A DNA stretch of 64,000 nt from Leclercia sp. 29361 (GTDB taxonomy: Bacteria; Pseudomonadota; Gammaproteobacteria; Enterobacterales; Enterobacteriaceae), in NCBI RefSeq assembly GCF_011290365.1, contig NZ_CP049786.1:2170001-2234000 (forward strand), given 5' to 3'. The translations under genes were made by a program, and so were the position numbers. Under the pieces are notes generated by a model. It made no database searches and was not told the origin of the DNA. It was given only the letters and a program-made list of their open reading frames with translations. Position 1 is the stretch's first letter. Every line of letters starts with the position of its first letter. Positions 16,998 to 26,559 of the stretch are shown here, one piece after another.

Positions 16998-17759
16998 ATG
17001 GGGATCTTAAAACCTGGTTTATTACTGACTGCTTTTGTACTGACTGCATGTGGTGGCGGTGGTGGCGGTGGTGGCGGTAGCGACAGCACGCCCCCGGTAA
17101 CCACTGCGCCTGTGCAAACGGATAACGGCAATACGGGTGCCACACCGGAAACTCCTGCCACCACACCGGAAACCCCTGCCACGGCACCGGTCAGTCTGAC
17201 CACCGGGGGTACCATTTCTGGTTGGACCTACACCACCCCAGAGGGCCGTGAATACGTTATGCGCGGCACCGGGATCTCTGCGGGCCTGACGCAAACCCAA
17301 CGGCTCACCCGTGACGACCATTCCCCGGTCTCCTCAACGTCATGGTGCTGCGGTCGCATGAGTTACACCACGTTTGGTACCTGGACACAGTATGAAAAAG
17401 GTCAGCATGAGGTCTTCTACACCGGGGATGCCACGCTGGCGGCTAACGTGCCAACCCAGGGAACGGCGACCTATGTGGGTTACGGTATGCGTGAAAATAT
17501 CCTGAGTGATGCTCGCTTTAACATTGATTTCGCGGCGAAAACCATCAACGGTACCATTGCCGGAAATGAAGTCTTTGGTAGCGAAGTTGCGATGCAGGGC
17601 AACATTGCCAACGGTGGTTTCACCGGTAGTGCGCAATCCGGTGAGCAGGCGGGGACCTTCACCGGTCATTTCAACGGCCCCACGGCTGAAGAGTTAGGCG
17701 GTCTGGCGCAGTTTGCAGACACGACTAAAAACGCATCCTTTGGCGCGACACGTCAATAA
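16998..17759 (+). CDS. Slam-dependent surface lipoprotein (TbpB/HpuA-like barrel)
   Basis: A 253-residue lipoprotein. The signal peptide ends in the lipobox LTAC (Cys18), followed by nine Gly and a low-complexity anchor with two TPETPAT repeats (residues about 49-62). The C-terminal domain ends with GTFTGHFNGPTAEELGG, the signature of the eight-stranded barrel in transferrin-binding-protein-B and HpuA-like lipoproteins that Slam translocators move to the cell surface. A vicinal Cys pair (117-118) sits in the domain's first half. The slam gene follows after about 50 nt. The ligand is unknown; the haem or transferrin ligands of Neisseria relatives should not be assumed. AAGGA lies 10 nt before the ATG. 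Confidence 0.85.
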   Translation: MGILKPGLLLTAFVLTACGGGGGGGGGSDSTPPVTTAPVQTDNGNTGATPETPATTPETPATAPVSLTTGGTISGWTYTTPEGREYVMRGTGISAGLTQTQRLTRDDHSPVSSTSWCCGRMSYTTFGTWTQYEKGQHEVFYTGDATLAANVPTQGTATYVGYGMRENILSDARFNIDFAAKTINGTIAGNEVFGSEVAMQGNIANGGFTGSAQSGEQAGTFTGHFNGPTAEELGGLAQFADTTKNASFGATRQ

Positions 17760-17811
17760 ATCGTTTTCCGGTCAGCCTGGCTGACCGGACCTTCAGATGG
17801 TAAGCCTTTCT

Positions 17812-19227
17812 ATGAATATTTTGCGTACTGGCGCACTGAGTTTGCTGTGCCCGCTCAGCGTTGCGTTTGCTGCGCCGCCGGAAACCGACTCGATTCCTGC
17901 TGCTCCCCACTTTGAACGACTGACCACGCCGGACAAGCGCACCGTGCCTGGCGAAAAGACGCTGCATGTTACCAATGCTCAACTGGCGGAACAGCCAGAG
18001 CTGGCGATGGCGCTGCTCGATCAGGCCATTCGTGAAGAAAAATGGCCGATGGTTCGTGCCATTTTACCGGTCTATGCGGCGTCACCCAATCCGGATTCTA
18101 CCCTGATTCATTTTGCAAAAGCCGGTCTGGCGCGCAGTCAGGGACATTATGCAGAGGCGATTGAACACTATCGCGCTATTCTGAGCAGTCATCCTGACTT
18201 TGCTGCGGTGCGTCTGGATTTAGCGCGTGCCATGTTTGAAAATCGTCAGTTTGACGCCGCTGATTATCAATTTCGTCGTGTATTACAAAGCAATCCGCCT
18301 GAGAATATTCAGCAGGTCATTGCACAATATCTTGAGCGCATTCAGAAAGGCAGCGCATTAACGGGTTCATTCAGCGTGAGTTATCTGAATGACAGCAATG
18401 TGAATAATGCTTCATCAGGTAAAACCATTCGGGTTGGCGATCGCCTGTTTATTCGTAATAAGGATAGTTTCCCTCAGCGCGGAGAAGGTTTCTGGTTCAA
18501 TGGCGCATTACAAAAAGATGTTCAACTCTACGATCAGCATGGCTTGCGATTCCTTGGTACGGTAAACGGTAAGAGTTACTGGAATAATCATGATTTTGAT
18601 GATATTACCACCCGTGCTTATGCTGGATATCAATGGCGTAATTTCCGCCAACAGTTTGCCCTGTTGCCTTTTTATGAAAAAAGATGGTATGGCACCGAGG
18701 CGTACTCTTCTGGCCCTGGCGTCCGCGGCGAATACAGTTATTTACTTACCCCTACCTGGCAGGTGAGTCAGGCGCTGGAATATCAGAAACTGGATTATGA
18801 TGATGAAGATTATCGATTCTTGCGCGGACAAAATCGTTACTCTTCCACAACCCTGTCCCATGCCTTCAGTAACCGGGTGTCAGGATTTGCCGGCTTCGAT
18901 CTGCTCGATCAGCAGACCTTCACTCGCAGTGAATCTAACCATCGGGTAGGTTTGCGCAGCGGGGTGCAGGTTGATATGCCCTGGCAACTCTCCTTTGCCG
19001 CCACCACGGCCATTGCCAGACGCAATTACCAGGCCGACAGTGATATCTTCTCGACACGACGGAAAGATAACGAACAGATCTATAACCTCTCGCTCTGGCA
19101 TCGCGACCTTTATTTCTTTGGGGTTATGCCGAAACTGAATTTCACCTATAAACGGGTCGATAGCAATATCGATTTCTATGATTATCGACAGCGGAGTGTC
19201 ACGCTTTCTCTGGATAAGAATTTTTAA
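17812..19227 (+). CDS. Surface lipoprotein assembly modifier (Slam, DUF560 family)
   Basis: A 471-residue outer-membrane protein: signal peptide (MNILRTGALSLLCPLSVAFA), periplasmic TPR domain (roughly residues 95-175, GHYAEAIEHYRAILSSHPDF) and a C-terminal DUF560 beta-barrel ending SVTLSLDKNF with terminal Phe. Neisseria Slam proteins share this layout and carry specific lipoproteins across the outer membrane. The partner lipoprotein is encoded immediately upstream. I prefer the ATG at 17812 with GGTAAG 7 nt before it; an ATG at 17797 has no ribosome site. A strong terminator follows, so the two genes form their own unit ahead of pgaA. Confidence 0.88.
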   Translation: MNILRTGALSLLCPLSVAFAAPPETDSIPAAPHFERLTTPDKRTVPGEKTLHVTNAQLAEQPELAMALLDQAIREEKWPMVRAILPVYAASPNPDSTLIHFAKAGLARSQGHYAEAIEHYRAILSSHPDFAAVRLDLARAMFENRQFDAADYQFRRVLQSNPPENIQQVIAQYLERIQKGSALTGSFSVSYLNDSNVNNASSGKTIRVGDRLFIRNKDSFPQRGEGFWFNGALQKDVQLYDQHGLRFLGTVNGKSYWNNHDFDDITTRAYAGYQWRNFRQQFALLPFYEKRWYGTEAYSSGPGVRGEYSYLLTPTWQVSQALEYQKLDYDDEDYRFLRGQNRYSSTTLSHAFSNRVSGFAGFDLLDQQTFTRSESNHRVGLRSGVQVDMPWQLSFAATTAIARRNYQADSDIFSTRRKDNEQIYNLSLWHRDLYFFGVMPKLNFTYKRVDSNIDFYDYRQRSVTLSLDKNF

Positions 19228-19295
19228 CAGACGTTGGCCAGCACTTTTTACTGAGTATGCAGAAAAAGTCTAATACGAAAGGGTGAAATTAACAT

Positions 19296-19326
19296 GAAAA
19301 GCACGCTCCGGCGTGTTTTTTTATTT
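19296..19326 (+). terminator. Terminator of the Slam module
   Basis: AAAAGCACGCTCCGGCGTGT is followed directly by a run of T. The stem is CACGC/GCGTG with a G-U pair and A-T extension around a TCCG tetraloop, a classic strong rho-independent terminator 70 nt after slam. Confidence 0.9.
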
Positions 19327-19550
19327 TATGGGTTGGTAAAAGGTAAATGTGGCTGCTAACTTTTGGAGCGGTGCCCAGGTGTTGCGTGATAATACGTAGC
19401 CCTTGCCTTGATAATGATAAATACGAAAAAAGCATGATATTTTAAATTCATCTGCGCTTTTTTGTTGCTTGCTTAGTTATTAAATTTTCGTCATCTTCTA
19501 GTCATGAATAAATGAAAAGCTCACGTTAAAACAGAGAAAAAGGGTTAGCT
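19327..19550 (+). promoter_or_regulatory. pga promoter and leader region
   Basis: This 224-nt AT-rich stretch precedes pgaA and must contain its promoter and untranslated leader. In E. coli this leader is bound by CsrA and the promoter is activated by NhaR. I can see the Shine-Dalgarno AAAGGG 7 nt before the ATG, but cannot assign CsrA or NhaR sites with confidence. Confidence 0.5.
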
Positions 19551-22016
19551 ATGTTCAGAGTTTTCTGCTCCTCTTGCGTCATTAAACCCTTGCGTTCAGG
19601 ACGATACTTATTAATGGTGAGCATGTTATTCCCGACATGGGTATATGCCGAAACCTCTACCTACGACGAACTTATTATTCAGGCGCGGGATGGCGACCGC
19701 CAGCCTTTATTGCAATACCTTGCCGTTCGCGAAAAGCAGACCCAGTTAACGGCGGGAGAGATTGCTGACTGGCTTCAGGTTTCCTCATGGGCCAATAATG
19801 ACGTTGAGACGCTGGCGGTATGGGATCGTTATCGCCAAAGCATGGTCATCCCTGCCAGAGGGCAAATCGCTGCCGCCCGCGCGCTGCGTAACCAAAAGCA
19901 GTGGAATGCCTCGCTGGCCGTCTGGGAAACCGTTTTGCACGCTGAGCCTGGCAATAGTGATGCCCGCACAGGCTGGATAATGACGCTCGCAGATGCCCAT
20001 CGCAACGAGCAGGCCATCACCGAAGCCCAACGCTGGGCAGACGAGGAGCCGGGGCCAGAGAGGGAGGCACTGCTGGCTTATGTTTATCATGCTCAGGGGA
20101 AAAACTGGGATTCAGTCCTGGCGGCCAGCCAAATCGATACCGATTCAGACCACAACAAAAACGTGGTGCCCACGCTGCTGGCTGCCATGTCGGCCAACCG
20201 CATTGCCGGCCCCGCGCTGACCCTTTCAGAGCGTTACCCGCAGCCTGATGCCATTACACGTCAACTTGAACTGGATGCGGCGGCGCAAACCGTCCGCGCT
20301 GCGTTCACGCCCACCCGCAATGAAGATGAACGATTCCTGGTGGCCGATAAAGCCCTGGCTCGCTATGACGCGCTGATTGCCGCGTGGGAACAACAGCCCG
20401 AGGCGCAAGGTGATGTGCGACGCGCCAGAATTGACCGGCTGGGGGCGCTGGTGATCCGTAAACGCATGGATGAGGCGATAGCCGAATTTGAATCGCTCGA
20501 GGCGAGCGGAACGCCGGTTCCTGACTACGCCAGAAGATGGGTCGCTTCTGCCTATCTTGCGCAGAAGCAGCCGGACAAAGCCGAGTCGCTGCTTGAAAGC
20601 ATCTATTTTCCACGTGGCTCGACCCTGGCATCACAGCCGATGACCATGGACGATCAACAGGAACTGCTGTTTGCCCGTCTCGATAACAACCATTTCGACG
20701 AAGCGGAGCAGCAACTGGATGCCTACACCAGAGAGACCCCTTATCTGCAAAAGGTCTATGGTTCTCCCACGCCGCAGCCCAATGACAACTGGCTGCTGGC
20801 CAGAACCTTACGAACCGAATATCTGGTGGCCGTCAATAATTTGCCTGCAGCCGAGACGCATGCGGAGCAGTTGGCGCGTACAGGATCGGGTAACCAGGCA
20901 CTGCGTATTGCCTATGCGTCAGTGCTGCTGGCGAGAGGATTACCTCGTGCCGCAGAGCGCGAACTTAAGCTTGCCGAAGTCCTGGAACCCAGCAACCTGG
21001 CGCTGGAAAGGCAACAAGCATGGACGGCCATGGAGCTTCAGGAGTGGCAGCAGGCCGACGAACTGACGAAGGATGTGATCACCCGCAGCCCGGATGACGC
21101 CGCCACGTTGCAGCTTGAACGACTGATGGAGGTGCATAACAAAGCTGAACTGCGGATAGCAGGGTCTCAGGGCATCTCATCCGACAGTCCGGTCAGTGGC
21201 AAAAATGATTTTACCCTCAACGCGGCGCTTTATAGCCCACCCATTAACCAAAACTGGCGACTGTTTACCGGCTACAACTTTGCCCGTGGCGATTTTGAGG
21301 AGGGGAAGGGTATAAGTCGGGACCTGCTGGCGGGCGCGGAATGGAGGTCAAGGGATAGCTGGGCCGAAATGGAGGTCTCCGGGCGCAACGATGGCAGCGA
21401 TCAGAAAATCGGCGGACGCCTCTCTGGCTGGTACGATTTCAGCGACAGCTGGCGGGTCGGGGGCTCGGCGGAGCGGCTATCACGTAACACGCCGCTGCGT
21501 GCCCTGCGCAATGGGGTAAACGCCAATGGTGGCGATCTGTGGTTACGCTGGTATCAGAACGAACGACGCGAATATCAACTTTCACTTTCCGGCGCCCATT
21601 TCACCGACGGCAACGATCGACTGGAATATGGCATCAGCGGTAAAGAACGCCTCTGGACGCTGCCACGTTTTACGCTGGATTTTATCCCCGGCATCGGCGG
21701 CAGCCATAACAGCAAAGAAAATGTGCCTTATTACAACCCCAAACGTGATGTTTCGGCGGTAGCAGGGCTGCGCGCCGAACATGTGCTGTACCGCCATTAC
21801 GATACGGTCTGGAAGCAGCAGTTTGAGGCGGGGGCGGGCGGATACTGGCAAAAGGGGTACAGCGCTGGGGCCATCAATCAGTTAGGTTACGGGCAACGTA
21901 TTCAATGGAATAACGTAGTGGATGCCGGGGTGACACTTACCTGGGATAAGCGTCCTTACGACGGTAAGCGGGAGCGCAATATTGCCCTCGCATTTGATCT
22001 GAATGTCAGGTTTTAA
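19551..22016 (+). CDS. pgaA: Poly-N-acetylglucosamine outer-membrane porin PgaA
   Basis: An 821-residue outer-membrane exporter of the biofilm polysaccharide PNAG; E. coli PgaA has about 807. A signal peptide ends near WVYA. A long TPR superhelix (about residues 40-500) binds partly deacetylated PNAG in the periplasm, and the C-terminal barrel (about 510-821, ending ALAFDLNVRF with terminal Phe) forms the channel. First gene of the pgaABCD operon, with pgaB starting 10 nt after its stop. Confidence 0.95.
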   Translation: MFRVFCSSCVIKPLRSGRYLLMVSMLFPTWVYAETSTYDELIIQARDGDRQPLLQYLAVREKQTQLTAGEIADWLQVSSWANNDVETLAVWDRYRQSMVIPARGQIAAARALRNQKQWNASLAVWETVLHAEPGNSDARTGWIMTLADAHRNEQAITEAQRWADEEPGPEREALLAYVYHAQGKNWDSVLAASQIDTDSDHNKNVVPTLLAAMSANRIAGPALTLSERYPQPDAITRQLELDAAAQTVRAAFTPTRNEDERFLVADKALARYDALIAAWEQQPEAQGDVRRARIDRLGALVIRKRMDEAIAEFESLEASGTPVPDYARRWVASAYLAQKQPDKAESLLESIYFPRGSTLASQPMTMDDQQELLFARLDNNHFDEAEQQLDAYTRETPYLQKVYGSPTPQPNDNWLLARTLRTEYLVAVNNLPAAETHAEQLARTGSGNQALRIAYASVLLARGLPRAAERELKLAEVLEPSNLALERQQAWTAMELQEWQQADELTKDVITRSPDDAATLQLERLMEVHNKAELRIAGSQGISSDSPVSGKNDFTLNAALYSPPINQNWRLFTGYNFARGDFEEGKGISRDLLAGAEWRSRDSWAEMEVSGRNDGSDQKIGGRLSGWYDFSDSWRVGGSAERLSRNTPLRALRNGVNANGGDLWLRWYQNERREYQLSLSGAHFTDGNDRLEYGISGKERLWTLPRFTLDFIPGIGGSHNSKENVPYYNPKRDVSAVAGLRAEHVLYRHYDTVWKQQFEAGAGGYWQKGYSAGAINQLGYGQRIQWNNVVDAGVTLTWDKRPYDGKRERNIALAFDLNVRF

Positions 22017-22025
22017 GGGCGCTTG

Positions 22026-24041
22026 ATGATGAAACGATGGCTTCTCGCCGCGAGGGTAATAGTTGGGTGGATGATGATGAGCATGTGTGCATTGGCCGCG
22101 GCACCGCGTTATCTTCCTCCCGCCGAGCGGCCGGCGCTGTATGCGGATCAGCGTTGGCCCACAAACAGCTTTCTGGTGCTGGGCTGGCATGACGTGGAGG
22201 ACGGTGCCGCCGATCAGCGTTATCTGTCCGTGCGCACCAGCGCCCTGAACGACCAGTTTGCCTGGTTGCATGATAACGGCTACCACCCGATTAGCGTGCA
22301 GCAGGTGCTGGATGCCCATGCCGGAAAAATCACCTTGCCTGAAAAGGCGGTGATGCTGACCTTTGATGATGGATACAGTAGCTTCTCAACGCGCGTTCTG
22401 CCGCTGCTTCGGTTGTTCAAATGGCCTGCTCTGTGGGCACCTGTCGGCAGTTGGGTGGATGCACCGGAACATTCGCTGGTGGATTTTGGCGGACTAAAAA
22501 CGCCGCGGGAAAAATTTGCCACCTGGAAGATGGTACGCGAGGCCAGCGAGTCGGGGCTCGTGGAAGTGGGGGCGCACACCTGGGCCTCCCATTACGGCCA
22601 TCAGGCCAATCCGCAAGGCAGTAAGGAACCCGCAGCCGCTAACCGTTTTTACGATAAAACCAGCGGACAGTACGAAACGGATGCGCAGTTTGAAAAGCGG
22701 ATGAGTGCCGACCTGTCTCGCATTACGGGCAAAATCGAAGAGGTCACCGGGAAAGCACCGCGAGCCTGGGTCTGGCCTTACGGGGCGGCGAGCGGGACCA
22801 CACTGAAGATCGCGCATCAGCAGGGCTACCAGATGGCTTTCACCCTGAACCAGGGGCTGGCGAATGCCGCAAATCTGGAAGATGTTCCCCGGGTGCTGAT
22901 TTCCAATAACCCTTCGCTGCGTAGCTTCGCCAGCCAGATAGCTCAGGTCAGGGAACCTGAAACCATGCGGGTTATGCATGTCGATCTCGACTATGTGTAC
23001 GACAAAAACCCGACTCAACAGCGTAAAAATATCGATCTGCTCATTCAGCGGGTTTTCGATATGAAGATAACCCATGTCTTTTTACAGGCCTATGCCGATC
23101 CGAAAGGGGACGGCAACGTCAATGCGCTCTATTTCCGCAGTCGCTGGCTACCTATGCGGGCGGATCTGTTTAACTTCGTTTCCTGGCAGTTGCAGACCCG
23201 TGCCGGGGTGAAGGTTTACGCCTGGATGCCGGTCCTGGCGTTTGGGTTAGACCCCTCTGTGCCACGCGTGGCGGCGTGGTCGTCAGACACCGGACGAAGT
23301 GCGCCAGATAATCGCCAGTACTTGCGCTTATCACCCTGGAATGCGGTTGCCCGACAGAGAATCAACGACATCTACGAGGACCTGGCGCGGCATGCCAACT
23401 TCAGCGGCATTCTGTTCCATGACGACGCTTTTTTGACCGACTTTGAGGATGCCTCCCCGGATGCGCTCAAAGCCTATCGTTCAGCAGGCTTCCCGGAAGA
23501 CCTTGCGCAGATCCGCGCCAACCCGCAACTGCTGGCGCGCTGGACGCGCTTTAAAAGTCGCGCCCTGATTGATTTTACCCGACAGCTCACGCAAACCGTG
23601 CGTGCGGTGCGCGGTCCACAGATCAAAACCGCCCGCAACATTTACGCCATGCCGATACTGGACCCGCAGAGCGAAACCTGGTTTGCGCAGAACCTGAATG
23701 ATTTTCTCGGCACCTACGACTGGACAGCCCCGATGGCGATGCCGCTGATGGAAAATGTCCCGGTCAACGATGCCAATGCCTGGCTGGACAGACTCGTCGG
23801 GCAGGTAGCCCGTTTCCCGGGCGCGCTGGATAAAACGGTTTTTGAACTTCAGGCACGCGACTGGCGTAAGGGGGCAGGGCAGGACAGCATTAGCGGTGAA
23901 ATGCTTAACGGGTGGATGCGGCAGCTCAAGCTGAGCGGTGCCAGAAACTATGGCTACTACCCGGACGATTTCATTAACGATCAACCCCGGATGGCAGAGA
24001 TCCGTTCTGCTTTTTCCTCCTACTGGTATCCGCAAAAATGA
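22026..24041 (+). CDS. pgaB: Poly-N-acetylglucosamine N-deacetylase PgaB, without a canonical lipobox
   Basis: A 671-residue two-domain PNAG-processing enzyme. The N-terminal polysaccharide deacetylase domain has the metal-site segments LGWHDVED and [10 protein letters not shown] plus HTWASH; the C-terminal glycosidase-like domain has [14 protein letters not shown]. It partially deacetylates PNAG for export through PgaA. In E. coli PgaB is a lipoprotein with an LTAC box. Here the signal region reads [14 protein letters not shown]: Met at -1 is a poor lipobox, while ALA-AA is a good signal peptidase I site, so lipidation is doubtful. Start at 22026 with AAGGG 6 nt upstream; its end overlaps pgaC by ATGA. 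Confidence 0.95.
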   Translation: MMKRWLLAARVIVGWMMMSMCALAAAPRYLPPAERPALYADQRWPTNSFLVLGWHDVEDGAADQRYLSVRTSALNDQFAWLHDNGYHPISVQQVLDAHAGKITLPEKAVMLTFDDGYSSFSTRVLPLLRLFKWPALWAPVGSWVDAPEHSLVDFGGLKTPREKFATWKMVREASESGLVEVGAHTWASHYGHQANPQGSKEPAAANRFYDKTSGQYETDAQFEKRMSADLSRITGKIEEVTGKAPRAWVWPYGAASGTTLKIAHQQGYQMAFTLNQGLANAANLEDVPRVLISNNPSLRSFASQIAQVREPETMRVMHVDLDYVYDKNPTQQRKNIDLLIQRVFDMKITHVFLQAYADPKGDGNVNALYFRSRWLPMRADLFNFVSWQLQTRAGVKVYAWMPVLAFGLDPSVPRVAAWSSDTGRSAPDNRQYLRLSPWNAVARQRINDIYEDLARHANFSGILFHDDAFLTDFEDASPDALKAYRSAGFPEDLAQIRANPQLLARWTRFKSRALIDFTRQLTQTVRAVRGPQIKTARNIYAMPILDPQSETWFAQNLNDFLGTYDWTAPMAMPLMENVPVNDANAWLDRLVGQVARFPGALDKTVFELQARDWRKGAGQDSISGEMLNGWMRQLKLSGARNYGYYPDDFINDQPRMAEIRSAFSSYWYPQK

Positions 24042-25372
24042 CCGATCGCCTCATCGCCTTCCTGATCCTTTGCCTGATGTTCAGTTTTCCGCTCGGCGTG
24101 GCGGTGATTTTTACCGGTGAAGTGATCCTTGATTTCGTCTTTTTCTGGCCGCTGTTTATGTCGGCCCTCTGGATTAGCGGTGGACTTTACTTCTGGTTTC
24201 ACCGCGAGCGCCACTGGCCATGGGGGCCGGGCACACCGCCACCTGTACTCGAAGGCAATCCGCTGATTTCCATTCTTGTGCCGTGCTTTAACGAAGGGCT
24301 GAATGCCCGTGAGACTATCGAAGCGGCGCTGGCGCAACGTTATGAAAATATAGAAGTGATTGCTATTAATGACGGTTCTATCGACAGCACCGCGGCCGTG
24401 CTGGACAAGCTGGCGAGTGAATATTCGCGGCTGCGGGTGATACACCTGGCGGAAAATCAGGGTAAAGCGGTAGCTCTGCAGGCGGGTGCTGCGGCGGCAC
24501 GCAGTGATTTTCTGGTGTGTATTGATGGTGATGCGCTGCTGGATAAGGATGCGGCAGTGTATATGGTCGCCCCGCTGCTCAATTACCCTCGCGTGGGGGC
24601 GGTGACCGGTAATCCGCGTATCCGTACGCGTTCAACGCTGGTGGGGCGAGTCCAGGTGGGGGAGTTTTCATCTATCATCGGCCTTATCAAGCGTACCCAG
24701 CGCGTCTATGGTCAGGTCTTTACCGTTTCCGGTGTCATTGCCGCTTATCGCCGTCGCGCCCTGGCAGAGGTGGGATACTGGAGCCCGGATATGATCACGG
24801 AAGATATTGATATCAGCTGGAAGTTACAACTGCGCCACTGGTCAATTTTCTTCGAACCTCGTGCGCTGTGTTGGATTTTGATGCCCGAGACGCTAAAAGG
24901 GCTTTGGAAGCAGCGTCTGCGTTGGGCACAGGGGGGCGCGGAGGTATTTATTGTCAATATGCGTCGCTTGTGGAGCTGGGAGTACCGACGTATGTGGCCT
25001 CTGTTTATTGAGTTTTGTATGTCAACCGCATGGGCTTTTGCCTATGCCGTCAGCATTCTGTTGTTCCTCTTCGGGCTGCTTATTCCGATGCCCGATTCTT
25101 TATATGTTCAACATCTTTTCCCACCGGCTTTTACTGGCCTGATGCTGGGCGTGGTCTGTCTGTTGCAGTTCGCGGTCAGTCTGATTATTGAAAGACGCTA
25201 CGAGAAAGGTATTGCGGCGTCTCTGTTCTGGATTATCTGGTTTCCGGTGGTGTACTGGATGTTGAGCCTGTTCACTACGCTTGTGGCTTTCCCGAAAGTC
25301 ATGCTGCGCCGCAAACGCAGCAGAGCTCGTTGGGTGAGTCCCGATCGCGGTATTGGGAGATTAAAACCATGA
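24038..25372 (+). CDS. pgaC: PNAG synthase glycosyltransferase PgaC
   Basis: A 444-residue inner-membrane processive family-2 glycosyltransferase that polymerises UDP-GlcNAc into PNAG. Two N-terminal helices precede the catalytic domain, with the motifs [27 protein letters not shown] and QRLRW (the D, DxD, ED and QxxRW set); three or more C-terminal helices build the export channel with PgaD. Overlaps both pgaB and pgaD by 4 nt (ATGA), so the last three cistrons are translationally coupled. Confidence 0.96.
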   Translation: MTDRLIAFLILCLMFSFPLGVAVIFTGEVILDFVFFWPLFMSALWISGGLYFWFHRERHWPWGPGTPPPVLEGNPLISILVPCFNEGLNARETIEAALAQRYENIEVIAINDGSIDSTAAVLDKLASEYSRLRVIHLAENQGKAVALQAGAAAARSDFLVCIDGDALLDKDAAVYMVAPLLNYPRVGAVTGNPRIRTRSTLVGRVQVGEFSSIIGLIKRTQRVYGQVFTVSGVIAAYRRRALAEVGYWSPDMITEDIDISWKLQLRHWSIFFEPRALCWILMPETLKGLWKQRLRWAQGGAEVFIVNMRRLWSWEYRRMWPLFIEFCMSTAWAFAYAVSILLFLFGLLIPMPDSLYVQHLFPPAFTGLMLGVVCLLQFAVSLIIERRYEKGIAASLFWIIWFPVVYWMLSLFTTLVAFPKVMLRRKRSRARWVSPDRGIGRLKP

Positions 25373-25806
25373 TCCAACCTTTAATTTTTACTGAACAACG
25401 GCTGTTTCCACGCGCGCTGGATGCCCTGTTAACGATCGTGGCCTGGCTGGGGTTTAGCTGGCTGATTTACAATGGTCTGATAACCGCAATTGAACATGAT
25501 CCTTTTATAGGGACCAGGCCGTTCTACACCACGCTCAGTACGCTGAGTATCTACCTGCTGGTGGCCTGTCTTATCAGTCTGGCGCTGATCGGCTGGGCAA
25601 AATACAACCAGCTGCGCTTTCGTATTGAACGGCGTAAGCGTCGGCCAGAACTTGAGCGCCATGAAGTTGCGGCAAGTTTCAATATCACCCCCGAACTGGC
25701 GCTAATGATGAGTCAGGCCAAGATCTTTACCCTCGCGCATTACGAGACGGGGGCAATTGACCGCGTGTGGATGGCAAAAATCCTCGCTGACGTGCAGCGC
25801 GAGTAA
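25369..25806 (+). CDS. pgaD: PNAG synthase accessory subunit PgaD
   Basis: A 145-residue inner-membrane protein with two hydrophobic helices (about residues 18-38 and 62-85) and a basic cytoplasmic tail, the layout of E. coli PgaD (137 aa). PgaD stabilises PgaC and, with it, binds cyclic di-GMP to activate synthesis. The arginine-rich segment [10 protein letters not shown] after the second helix could take part in nucleotide binding. Last gene of pgaABCD, followed by a terminator. Confidence 0.93.
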   Translation: MIQPLIFTEQRLFPRALDALLTIVAWLGFSWLIYNGLITAIEHDPFIGTRPFYTTLSTLSIYLLVACLISLALIGWAKYNQLRFRIERRKRRPELERHEVAASFNITPELALMMSQAKIFTLAHYETGAIDRVWMAKILADVQRE

Positions 25807-25808
25807 CG

Positions 25809-25852
25809 AAAAACCTGCCGGTAATGCTGGATGTTTGCTGGCAGGTTTTTAA
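25809..25852 (+). terminator. Terminator of pgaABCD
   Basis: AAAAACCTGCC pairs with GGCAGGTTTTT (11 bp, the last part A-T) around a loop of about 20 nt. It begins three nucleotides after the pgaD stop codon. Confidence 0.85.
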
Positions 25853-25974
25853 GGATTGCCTGCGGCTCGCTGAATACAGGGGGGCATGCATACAGGTTCC
25901 GGAACGCGATAAGGAATTCGAATCTGATGAAATTATGCACACATGAAAGGCATCTTTCAGGATGCGGGTAAAAA

Positions 25975-26535
25975 TTACCGCGCAAGCAAAACCAGCCAGT
26001 CTGGGTTCTCAATTTTACGGGACCAGGGCAGCATCTCACGGTTAATCAGCGCCAGGCATTCTGACTCTTTCATCCTTACTGCTTCGCTTGTGCCCGGGCC
26101 CTCCCATTCATCGTAGAGATGCCAGTAAAGCGATTTCAGGGTATCGATCACCGCCGTGAAAATCTTTACGTCAGGTTCAAGCCAGTAACACACCAGAAAA
26201 TACATTTTCTGTTCTACCTCATGGATGGACGTGCACTGGGAAAGTTGACGCATAAATAGCTTGAGCCAGACCAGTGCCGCTGTTTTGAGCGGGGGCAGAT
26301 CTATCCGCTGCTCTGACAAGTACCGTGACAAATACAATTCAACCTCGGCCCGTTCAGGTTGATTATCAAGCGCCAGTGAAGCGAGGATTAACAGCGTCTG
26401 TGAATCATTTCCTGCGGTGATTTGATCTTCAGCCCATGCAACGATCAGGCAGTCCAGGTCATTGCGGAGAAAGGGATATTTCCGTGCAAAAACAAGCAGT
26501 CCGAGCAGGTCATTGAGTGTGTATAGCGATAGCAT
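25975..26535 (-). CDS. Hypothetical protein, operon partner of a LysR regulator
   Basis: A 186-residue protein I do not recognise. It lacks a signal peptide and looks all-helical and Leu-rich, with regularly spaced Trp and Leu (LLGLLVFARKYPFLRNDLD, LVWLKLFMRQLSQ), which might suggest an alpha-solenoid. AAGGG lies at useful distance before the ATG. It begins 24 nt after the stop of the upstream LysR gene on the same strand and is probably co-transcribed with it. No function assigned. Confidence 0.6.
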   Translation of the reverse strand: MLSLYTLNDLLGLLVFARKYPFLRNDLDCLIVAWAEDQITAGNDSQTLLILASLALDNQPERAEVELYLSRYLSEQRIDLPPLKTAALVWLKLFMRQLSQCTSIHEVEQKMYFLVCYWLEPDVKIFTAVIDTLKSLYWHLYDEWEGPGTSEAVRMKESECLALINREMLPWSRKIENPDWLVLLAR

Positions 26536-26559
26536 CTGAACTTCCCTTTTATGTCGTGT

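Noticed and set aside
17053..17080. GGTGGC tandem repeats as a possible phase-variable or satellite repeat
   Set aside because: They encode the Gly anchor after the lipidated Cys with mixed codons; the unit is a multiple of three, so slippage would not switch the frame.
16998..25806. Slam module and pgaABCD as a single operon
   Set aside because: A strong terminator at 19296-19326 and a 224-nt leader before pgaA separate them; only linkage, not co-transcription, is supported.
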